Source: Planctomycetaceae bacterium
GTDB lineage: Bacteria > Planctomycetota > Planctomycetia > Planctomycetales > Planctomycetaceae
Assembly (NCBI GenBank): GCA_016765335.1
Contig: JAESQE010000158.1
Span: 7,435 to 12,592 of the forward strand
Direction of reading: 5' to 3'
Length of the DNA stretch: 5,158 nucleotides
The notes below the pieces were generated by a model, which saw only the letters and a list, made by a program, of their open reading frames with translations, had not been told where the DNA came from and made no database searches. The position numbers and the translations under genes were made by a program. Shown here piece after piece: positions 1 to 5,158 of the stretch (its first letter is position 1; each line of letters opens with the position of its first letter).

Positions 1-1004
1 ATCCGCCGAAAGTGCTTCGGGGGATGTATGGAAAATTCTATTGGAATTCGATTAAGCGTACGGTCGAAAATGTACTTACTGATTGGTCCCCGGATTTTGT
101 GCTCAGTTACTGGGCACATCCTGATGGGGAAGCTGGTGTGCGAGTTTCGGAATTAACGGGTGCACCGTGTGCAGTGATCATTGGTGGTTCCGATGTGCTT
201 ATTCTTCCCAACTCGCCTGCCAGAAAACAATCTGTGGTCAATGTTTTGAAGAATTCAGATTCAGTGATAACCATCAGTCAGGGTTTATCAGAAGTTGTTA
301 AAGGCTTTGGTGTTGCCGAGGAACGTGTGCTGCCTATTTACCAGGGGGTGGACTCTGATCGGTTTGTGCCTGAAGACAAAAGTGTGGCTCGTAGCTGGCT
401 GGGATTGGACCCGGATCGCCCCATGATCTTGTGGGTTGGGCGTATGGTTTCGGTGAAAAATCTGGAACTTCTTATCAACGCTTGTGAAATCAAAGCCAAC
501 CGAGGCGATGATTTTGTACTTTGTCTTGCGGGAGATGGTCCGCTTCGCCCTCAGTTTGAAAAGATGGTTCAAGACAAAGGGCTTGAGGAGATCATTTCAT
601 TCACTGGATCAGTGGCTCATAAAGATTTGGTTGGGTGGTATCAGGCTGCTGAGCTGACTGTTTTGTGTAGTCATTCAGAAGGGTTGCCCAACGTGTTCCG
701 TGAATCACTCGCCTGTGGCACACCATTTGTAAGTACCGACGTGGGCAGTATCTCCGAAATATCCGATCCCAGTTACGCAGTTCTGACAGAACCCGGCAAT
801 GTCCAGGAACTCCTCGATGCAATTGATTCAGTGCTCTATGGTTCGTATCAACAAGGTGCACTCTCGGCATCAGTCCGTTCATGGGACGATATGGCTCAAG
901 AAGTACTCATTGTTGCCAACGATTTGATGGCCTCGAAGTTGTCTTCAGTGAGTGAAGCTGTTGATGAGCAACCTGTTCTGCATTCGGAAACCATTGACTA
1001 TTAA
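1..1004 (+). CDS. GT4-family glycosyltransferase, N-terminus cut by window edge
   Basis: A GT-B fold glycosyltransferase of family GT4, probably a cytoplasmic enzyme moving a sugar from a nucleotide-sugar donor to a growing surface glycan. The frame is open to the left edge (codons PPK lie before the GTG at 12), so that GTG is probably internal and roughly 70 N-terminal residues are missing compared with the usual 380-420. Counting from the codon at 12: acceptor-domain segment SYWAHPDGEAG (32-42), then GGSD (58-61), IYQGVD (109-114), donor-domain start WVGRMVSVKN with Lys149 (141-150), AGDGP (173-177), and the GT4 E-x7-E signature E223 to E231 inside HSEGLPNVFRESLACGTP. The layout resembles the TuaC-like group of exopolysaccharide transferases; this is family knowledge and inference. 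The last 25 residues are polar and poorly structured. It leads a same-strand series with the next two genes. Donor and acceptor are unknown. Confidence 0.93.
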   Translation, partial: PPKVLRGMYGKFYWNSIKRTVENVLTDWSPDFVLSYWAHPDGEAGVRVSELTGAPCAVIIGGSDVLILPNSPARKQSVVNVLKNSDSVITISQGLSEVVKGFGVAEERVLPIYQGVDSDRFVPEDKSVARSWLGLDPDRPMILWVGRMVSVKNLELLINACEIKANRGDDFVLCLAGDGPLRPQFEKMVQDKGLEEIISFTGSVAHKDLVGWYQAAELTVLCSHSEGLPNVFRESLACGTPFVSTDVGSISEISDPSYAVLTEPGNVQELLDAIDSVLYGSYQQGALSASVRSWDDMAQEVLIVANDLMASKLSSVSEAVDEQPVLHSETIDY

Positions 1005-1079
1005 AACACGATCACGAAATCTGAAAAATATAATTATTAGAATCTACCCGAGACAACATATTGAAGAATAATCATTCTT

Positions 1080-2507
1080 ATGAGCACAACCAGTGAAAGA
1101 AAACGCGTTCTGTTTGTTGCCTATCAGTTCCCTCCTGCAGGGGGAATTGGGGTGCATCGCGTTGTGAAATTTGTGAAGTACCTTTCCGAATTTGGCTGGG
1201 ATGCATCAGTGCTGACGGTCTCGAATCCTTCTGTACCGATTCTTGACGACAGCTTGTGTGCAGACATCCCCTCAGAAACAACAACTGTCAAAGCAAAAAC
1301 CTGGGAGCCAGGTTACGCCTGGAAGAAAAATCTGGCAAGCGAAAAGAGTTCAACTGCAACAAGTTCAACGCCTGCTAAGAAACAATTTCTTAAGCCGTTA
1401 CTGAAATCCACTGCCAATCTGTTATTTCAGCCCGACATGCAAATCTTGTGGTATTACAATGCGGTACGAGCAGGCAAGAAGCTTTTGAAAGAAGTTCAGC
1501 ACGATGCAATTATCGCAACGGCTCCGCCTTATTCTTCATTTCTGGTAGGTAGTAAATTGGCAAACCAAGCCGGCTTACCGTTGATTTTAGACTATCGGGA
1601 TGAATGGGGGATTAGCAACGATTACTGGGAAAACAAACAGCAAAGTAGTCTCTCTCGGAAAATTCAACATCGTATGCAGCAGAAGCTACTTAGAGAAGCG
1701 TCGCTGGCAATTGCGACAACGCCATCGAGTTGTGAATCGGTACAGAAATCAGCCCGGGAGGCTAATTCTTCGGTTCGCTGTGAGTACATTTATAATGGAT
1801 ACGATCCAGATGATTTCAAGACGGATTCAGGGGCAAAAGTTCAACGAAAAGATTATGGCAATGGAATCGATAAGTTTCGACTGGCCTATGCTGGAACATT
1901 GTGGAACCTAAACAGCATTCAGCCGTTGGTTGATGCAATTCTCCAATTAGAAAAACAGTCGCCAGCATTACTCGAACAAATGGAATTTGTGATCGCAGGC
2001 AGACGCACCGACCAACAAGAAAACTTGTTGAATCAACTAGAATCAATAAGTTGTAATATAGTCCGTTTGCCATTTATCGGTCACGATGAAGCGGTGCAAT
2101 TGATCCAGACTTCTGATTGCCTGGCGTTATTGAATTCAAATCTTCCCGGTGCAGAACGAATCGTTAACGGGAAAATCTTTGAATACATTGCTGCTGAAAA
2201 ACCATTTTTATTGATATCTCCACCGGGAGACATGTGGCAATTGACATCCGATTGTCCCTATGCTCATCCTTGTGACCCGGCTTCAACGGAAGGCATTGCC
2301 CGTGAATTGGCTATGCAGATGGAGAAACATCGCCTGAGTGTTAAGCAGGACGTAGGGTTATGGTCGCCTGAGATTCACCAAAGACGAGGTCGAGCCAAAC
2401 AGCTCGCTCAAATGCTAAATGAAACAACAGATTCTTCGCCGATGAATTCTATTCAAGGCGAAGATCACAAATTGAATCAATCTCCTGCGGATACCTCTAT
2501 CAACTAA
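1080..2507 (+). CDS. GT4-like glycosyltransferase (GT-B fold), probable exopolysaccharide synthesis
   Basis: A complete 475-aa glycosyltransferase. The N-terminus [20 protein letters not shown] (8-27) is the typical glycine-rich first strand and loop of GT4 enzymes. [16 protein letters not shown] (168-183) is the D-x-R-D-x-W acceptor-domain motif of this subgroup, followed by [12 protein letters not shown] (235-246) at the domain linker and LAYAGTLW (268-275) opening the donor domain. The donor-site helix is [13 protein letters not shown] (363-375), with Lys365 and Glu368 where classical members carry E-x7-E; position 360 is Arg, so the first Glu is absent. A polar low-complexity insert lies near 84-105 and a polar tail after about 448. 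No signal peptide or membrane segment is seen, so it is probably cytoplasmic or peripheral. The ATG at 1080 is the best start because the conserved first strand follows at once; its ribosome binding site is weak. It sits 75 bp after the first transferase and 37 bp before the deacetylase-like gene. Confidence 0.92.
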   Translation: MSTTSERKRVLFVAYQFPPAGGIGVHRVVKFVKYLSEFGWDASVLTVSNPSVPILDDSLCADIPSETTTVKAKTWEPGYAWKKNLASEKSSTATSSTPAKKQFLKPLLKSTANLLFQPDMQILWYYNAVRAGKKLLKEVQHDAIIATAPPYSSFLVGSKLANQAGLPLILDYRDEWGISNDYWENKQQSSLSRKIQHRMQQKLLREASLAIATTPSSCESVQKSAREANSSVRCEYIYNGYDPDDFKTDSGAKVQRKDYGNGIDKFRLAYAGTLWNLNSIQPLVDAILQLEKQSPALLEQMEFVIAGRRTDQQENLLNQLESISCNIVRLPFIGHDEAVQLIQTSDCLALLNSNLPGAERIVNGKIFEYIAAEKPFLLISPPGDMWQLTSDCPYAHPCDPASTEGIARELAMQMEKHRLSVKQDVGLWSPEIHQRRGRAKQLAQMLNETTDSSPMNSIQGEDHKLNQSPADTSIN

Positions 2508-2544
2508 CTAGAAAATGGTCTGCGTTGCGGACATGGCGTGAGAT

Positions 2545-3705
2545 ATGGAATATCTACTAATAATAATTCTGGGCTTACTGCTGCTTTTGCTGCTGGGTTA
2601 CTGGCAGGCAATCAGGCATAGGCACATGGATTTGTGGCTGGGGCAGTATTATTTTCCTGCTGAAAATAAAGAAGCCGATAATCCCGATGAACCAATCGAT
2701 CTTTTCATCGCGATCTGCGATCACTACGAACCGCAACGCGATGATGCTCCTAAAGAAGTAGGGATTCCGTTGGTTCAACGCTGGGTTGATGAATACCCAA
2801 AATTGTTTGGGCAGTTCCAAGATGCAGATGGGCGACCACCTCAGCATACGTTCTTTTTCCCTCAAGACGAATATGAGCCGGAGTATCTCGATTTACTCAA
2901 ACAACTTTGCGATGCTGGTTTTGGTGATGTCGATGTGCATTTACATCATAAAAATGATACTTCAGCGAAGCTCAGTGACAAGTTGAGCGAATTTCGAGAA
3001 ACACTTTATCACAAACATGAACTGCTTCGTCGAGATCCGGAAACGGGAGAAACTGTATACGGCTTCATTCATGGGAATTGGGCCTTGTGCAATTCTCATC
3101 CCGAGGGATTGTGTTGTGGCGTGAATGACGAAATCACCATTCTCAAGAAGACTGGTTGTTACGCAGATCTCACGATGCCTTCTGCTCCTTCTCCAACACA
3201 AACAACCACAATCAATAGCATCTATTATGCTTCGGATCGTCCCGGACAGTCGAAAAGTCATGATACAGGCAAACGAGCAGCCGTTGGCGAAACTCCTGAT
3301 CCAGAGAGCCTGTTGATGATCCAAGGGCCTTTACTACCCAACTGGAAGTCTCCTAAATGGGGAATCTTTCCTAGAATCGAAAATGGAGATTTACACGATA
3401 CGCACCCTCCAACGCTTGAACGTCTGAAGCTTTGGATCAAGGCGAATGTGCATGTGAAAGGCAAACCTAACTGGAAGTTTATCAAGCTTCACACGCATGG
3501 CTGTAAGCACGGAAATATCGATATGCTTCTTGGCGACGAAATGCAGCAGTTCCATCAGCAGCTTGCCGAGTATTCTCAGCAAAACCCGAATATTCGATAC
3601 CACTACGTCTCAGCCTGGGAGATGGCTCAGCTGGTAAAGAAAGCTGAGCAGGGGAGTTCTGATCTGTCTCTCTTATCTAAACGTGCTCCCGCAAGTACGC
3701 ATTGA
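2545..3705 (+). CDS. Membrane-anchored polysaccharide deacetylase-like protein
   Basis: A 386-aa protein with one hydrophobic N-terminal segment (residues 4-19, mostly Leu/Ile) followed by a soluble domain. It resembles a glycoside hydrolase/deacetylase beta/alpha barrel. Candidate metal or catalytic residues are Asp59-His60 in [10 protein letters not shown] (54-63), a His cluster HLHH (132-135) after strand DVDV, FIHGNW with His176 (174-179), and [11 protein letters not shown] (314-324), which recalls the last NodB motif. A Cys pair lies at 190-191. The classical H-S/T-x2-H motif is not matched, so the reaction is inferred, not shown; a hydrolase on a sugar is an alternative. The ATG at 2545 is the first possible start, because the frame has a TGA at 2539-2541, and the hydrophobic segment supports it. 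The ribosome binding site is poor. Position directly behind two glycosyltransferases suggests it modifies the same glycan, for example by N- or O-deacetylation. The last 20 residues are polar and probably disordered. Confidence 0.75.
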   Translation: MEYLLIIILGLLLLLLLGYWQAIRHRHMDLWLGQYYFPAENKEADNPDEPIDLFIAICDHYEPQRDDAPKEVGIPLVQRWVDEYPKLFGQFQDADGRPPQHTFFFPQDEYEPEYLDLLKQLCDAGFGDVDVHLHHKNDTSAKLSDKLSEFRETLYHKHELLRRDPETGETVYGFIHGNWALCNSHPEGLCCGVNDEITILKKTGCYADLTMPSAPSPTQTTTINSIYYASDRPGQSKSHDTGKRAAVGETPDPESLLMIQGPLLPNWKSPKWGIFPRIENGDLHDTHPPTLERLKLWIKANVHVKGKPNWKFIKLHTHGCKHGNIDMLLGDEMQQFHQQLAEYSQQNPNIRYHYVSAWEMAQLVKKAEQGSSDLSLLSKRAPASTH

Positions 3706-3746
3706 GTGAGTGATTTGAAGATAGCGAATTCTTCTAATATTTGGTT

Positions 3747-3822
3747 CTCCCCCTTACGAAGGGGGAGTTAGAGGGGGTTTTAGCCTATGAACTCCAAGGG
3801 GGAACAGACATTCCTGTCTGTT
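3747..3822. repeat. Compound palindromic intergenic repeat, possible terminator of the upstream operon
   Basis: Two hairpins lie 41-117 bp after the deacetylase-like gene. The first has 9-bp arms CTCCCCCTT (3747-3755) and AAGGGGGAG (3759-3767) around a 3-nt loop. The second has 8-bp arms AACAGACA (3803-3810) and TGTCTGTT (3815-3822) around TTCC, and runs into TTGTTC. Two further G5 tracts (3773-3777 and 3798-3802) could pair with the C5 tract in alternative folds. Similar C5/G5 and ACAGACA-type units are, from general recollection, dispersed intergenic repeats in several bacterial groups including planctomycetes. The second hairpin with its short U-rich tail could end transcription of the polysaccharide genes, but the tail is weak. 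Confidence 0.65.
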
Positions 3823-3830
3823 TTGTTCAA

Positions 3831-4037
3831 GCATGTCTACCCTCCGTTTGCAATGTCTTTTGAATTCATAGAAATCCACTGTCGTCTTTCGGGGTAAATA
3901 TGAGAGTATTCTGTGCATGGTTGGCCTTGCAATCGTACTAACCGGCAATGGCTCACACAGTCTTCTATATCCCCTCATCGATACTCCCTTCTTTTTCTGC
4001 CGAGACTGCAATTGTGTGGCATAGTTAAACTGTAACA
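3831..4037. other. Non-coding spacer between polysaccharide operon and small charged-protein gene
   Basis: No convincing gene is seen on either strand. A minus-strand open frame crosses this stretch, but its C-terminal end is translated repeat and it has no recognisable domain. The only structure found is a possible nested stem: outer arms CTGTG (3911-3915) and CACAG (3956-3960), inner arms GCCTTGC (3924-3930) and GCAA plus GGC (3945-3952, one bulged T). The stretch probably holds the promoter of the downstream small gene, though no good -35/-10 pair could be assigned. Confidence 0.5.
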
Positions 4038-4074
4038 TTGTTGGGAATTATGATCTTGGATTGTGTCCCAACAA
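4038..4074. promoter_or_regulatory. 9-bp inverted repeat upstream of the small charged-protein gene
   Basis: Perfect arms TTGTTGGGA (4038-4046) and TCCCAACAA (4066-4074) are separated by 19 nt. The repeat ends 39 bp before the preferred ATG at 4114. It could be a regulator-binding operator (arm centres 28 bp apart) or a 5'-leader hairpin; no T-tract follows, so a terminator is unlikely. The right arm is followed at once by AGGAG (4076-4080), which has no ATG/GTG/TTG start at proper spacing in the coding frame. Function is inferred. Confidence 0.45.
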
Positions 4075-4102
4075 CAGGAGTGTTTTATTATTCTGGCCAC
4101 AA

Positions 4103-4110
4103 AGAGGTGG
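4103..4110 (+). promoter_or_regulatory. Ribosome binding site deciding the start at 4114
   Basis: AGAGGTGG closely matches the anti-Shine-Dalgarno complement, with the GAGG core ending 6 nt before the ATG at 4114. It is clearly better than anything upstream of the alternative GTG at 4063 and so favours the shorter 130-aa product. It is also the strongest such site in the window. Confidence 0.6.
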
Positions 4111-4113
4111 AAG

Positions 4114-4506
4114 ATGCTGAAAGAATTGGATATTGAAATGGAGTTGAAAGTTGACCGTCGAGCACAAGCTCGAAGAGCAACGACCAAAAGAAGATTCGAT
4201 GAAGGTGATTCTGTTCAATCAGAAAATAATGTCGATCAAGCTGTCTCTGAAGATATTGAGGAAGCTCCAACCGAACGCCGAAAGGTGGAACGTCGCAGAC
4301 AAATTGATCCCACAACTTGCGAACGCGATTACTCTGGAGATGAAATCGAATTCATGAGGTCAATGGATGACTACAAACGTCGTAGCGGACGCCAGTTTCC
4401 CACTTGGAGCGAAGTGCTCGAAGTTCTCAAAGATATGGGATACCGAAAAATTGCAGAACCAACCACGACCTATACTCCTGAAGATCAAAAAGTATCGCAG
4501 GACTAA
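4114..4506 (+). CDS. Small Arg-rich conserved hypothetical protein, planctomycete-type
   Basis: A 130-aa, highly charged, soluble protein without signal peptide or membrane segment. I do not recognise a biochemical function. The N-terminal part holds a basic cluster [14 protein letters not shown] (14-27), then an acidic stretch (29-50), then a second basic cluster [10 protein letters not shown] (54-63). A compact C-terminal region follows: [20 protein letters not shown] (69-88) and [18 protein letters not shown] (96-113), predicted as two or more helices. This C-terminal region looks like a short conserved family I associate with planctomycete genomes (recollection, not a search). The ATG at 4114 is chosen because GAGGTGG (4104-4110) stands at good Shine-Dalgarno distance. 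A GTG at 4063 would add 17 residues but lies inside an inverted repeat and lacks a ribosome binding site. The gene is probably monocistronic, ending at the strong terminator. Basic clusters could contact nucleic acid or an acidic partner; this is speculation. Confidence 0.8.
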   Translation: MLKELDIEMELKVDRRAQARRATTKRRFDEGDSVQSENNVDQAVSEDIEEAPTERRKVERRRQIDPTTCERDYSGDEIEFMRSMDDYKRRSGRQFPTWSEVLEVLKDMGYRKIAEPTTTYTPEDQKVSQD

Positions 4507-4529
4507 AGTTCGTTAAATAAATACCATAT

Positions 4530-4575
4530 AAGAAGCCCAGTTCAATTTGCATAATTGAACTGGGCTTCTTTTTTT
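4530..4575 (+). terminator. Strong rho-independent terminator between convergent genes
   Basis: Perfect 18-bp arms AAGAAGCCCAGTTCAATT (4530-4547) and AATTGAACTGGGCTTCTT (4553-4570) flank a 5-nt loop TGCAT, and seven T residues cover 4569-4575. It lies 23 bp after the stop of the small charged-protein gene and 15 bp from the stop of the minus-strand aspartate kinase gene. It is a textbook intrinsic terminator for the plus strand. On the minus strand the hairpin is followed by only a weak U-rich stretch (from TATATGG), so it may act in both directions, less well for lysC. Confidence 0.93.
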
Positions 4576-4590
4576 GGTGGATTCATCATA

Positions 4591-5158
4591 TTACAGGAAG
4601 GTCTTACTAAGCACTTCTCTAGCAGATTCCGCTTGGGATTCTTGGATCACAGCTGTCATTCTCATTTCGCTGGTTCCGACCATCTGAATATTGATTTGAG
4701 ATCCGGCTAAAGCTGCAAACATTCTTTCACCCACCCCGGTGTGACTGCGAAGGCCAATTCCTGCAACCGAAATTTTTGCAATGTTCGAATCATGGGAAAT
4801 GGAAACTTGCGACCAAGGTTCCACAATCGATCGAATCAACAACAAGGATTGCTCCAAATCAGTTTTGGGGATTGTAAACGAAATGTTCGTCACTCCCTGC
4901 TGGCTGACATTCTGAACAATCATATCGACCATGATTCCGCCTTGTGCAACGGCTTCGAACAGAGTCGCTGCAAAGCCTGGCTCATCAGGTAAGTTTTGAA
5001 TTGTCACGCGAGCCTGGGAGGTATCTACAATCACGTCACTGACTACGATATCTTCGATGTTTGCTAATCCAAGGACGACTTCCTTCTCACGTGACTCATT
5101 CACTGTTTGCGACTGGGAGGCTTGTTGTTCCTGAGGAAATCCGATCTCTGGAGAACTC
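4591..5158 (-). CDS. lysC: Aspartate kinase, C-terminal ACT-domain part (cut by window edge)
   Basis: The C-terminal 188 or so residues of aspartate kinase, which phosphorylates L-aspartate in the first step to lysine, threonine, methionine and diaminopimelate. Only the regulatory region is visible; the catalytic domain lies beyond the right edge. Two ACT units are seen. The first contains [18 protein letters not shown] followed by [19 protein letters not shown] (about 4998-4873), the second contains [20 protein letters not shown] (about 4776-4717) and [13 protein letters not shown] (about 4695-4657). These match the hallmark effector-binding ACT pair of LysC, whose lysine and/or threonine binding gives feedback inhibition. 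The GTG at 5103 is internal, since the frame stays open to the edge with a Gln/Ser-rich linker (5130-5104) before it. Such a polar linker may mean more ACT repeats upstream, as in four-ACT aspartate kinases. It converges on the small charged-protein gene and is not part of the polysaccharide cluster. Confidence 0.95.
   Translation of the reverse strand, partial: SSPEIGFPQEQQASQSQTVNESREKEVVLGLANIEDIVVSDVIVDTSQARVTIQNLPDEPGFAATLFEAVAQGGIMVDMIVQNVSQQGVTNISFTIPKTDLEQSLLLIRSIVEPWSQVSISHDSNIAKISVAGIGLRSHTGVGERMFAALAGSQINIQMVGTSEMRMTAVIQESQAESAREVLSKTFL

Noticed and set aside
2533..2541. Three-codon ATG-GCG-TGA reading frame just before the deacetylase-like gene
   Set aside because: No ribosome binding site and a chance arrangement is likely; it matters only because its TGA fixes the earliest start at 2545.
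3715..3740. Possible promoter TTGAAG / TAATAT after the deacetylase-like gene
   Set aside because: The -10 is fair, but the spacer is only 14 nt and no gene follows within several hundred bases before other hairpins.
3747..3822. CRISPR-like or IS-end interpretation of the intergenic repeats
   Set aside because: No regularly spaced direct repeats, no transposase remnant and no target-site duplication are visible.
3754..4038. Minus-strand 94-codon open frame in the intergenic region
   Set aside because: Its last third is the translation of the palindromic repeat (3754-3822), it has no recognisable domain or good ribosome binding site, and it runs against the neighbouring plus-strand genes.
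4012..4038. Possible promoter TTGTGT / TAACAT before the small gene
   Set aside because: Only 3 of 6 and 4 of 6 matches with a 15-nt spacer; not better than chance in this AT-rich spacer.
4063..4113. GTG at 4063 as the start of the small charged protein
   Set aside because: It lies in the spacer of an inverted repeat, has no Shine-Dalgarno, and the added residues look non-coding; the ATG at 4114 has a strong site at 4103-4110.

Overview
The window looks like planctomycete chromosome. This is inferred from moderate GC content, weak Shine-Dalgarno signals, and a small Arg-rich protein whose C-terminal half resembles a conserved hypothetical family I associate with Planctomycetes. No rRNA or other taxonomic marker is present, so the assignment is tentative.

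Left part (1-3705, + strand): the 3' end of a surface-polysaccharide type gene cluster. It holds a GT4 glycosyltransferase cut by the left edge, a second GT4-like glycosyltransferase of about 475 aa, and a membrane-anchored 386-aa protein that looks like a divergent carbohydrate deacetylase (NodB-like barrel). Gaps of 75 and 37 bp and the shared strand suggest one transcript. A coherent reading is that the two GT-B enzymes add sugars to a lipid-linked glycan and the third protein modifies it; no substrate can be read from the sequence.

Middle (3706-4113): about 400 bp without a convincing gene. It carries a compound palindromic repeat (3747-3822) that may end the upstream transcript, a possible nested RNA stem (3911-3960), and a 9-bp inverted repeat (4038-4074) just before the next gene.

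Right part: a small charged protein of 130 aa (4114-4506, + strand) converges on the C-terminal part of an aspartate kinase (lysC, - strand, cut by the right edge). A very strong 18-bp hairpin with a T-tract (4530-4575) separates the two. The aspartate kinase is a housekeeping gene of Asp-family amino acid synthesis and marks the end of the polysaccharide cluster.

Nothing here is clearly a new defence or mobile system. The most interesting items are the deacetylase-like membrane protein with a non-standard histidine pattern and the uncharacterised small Arg-rich protein.
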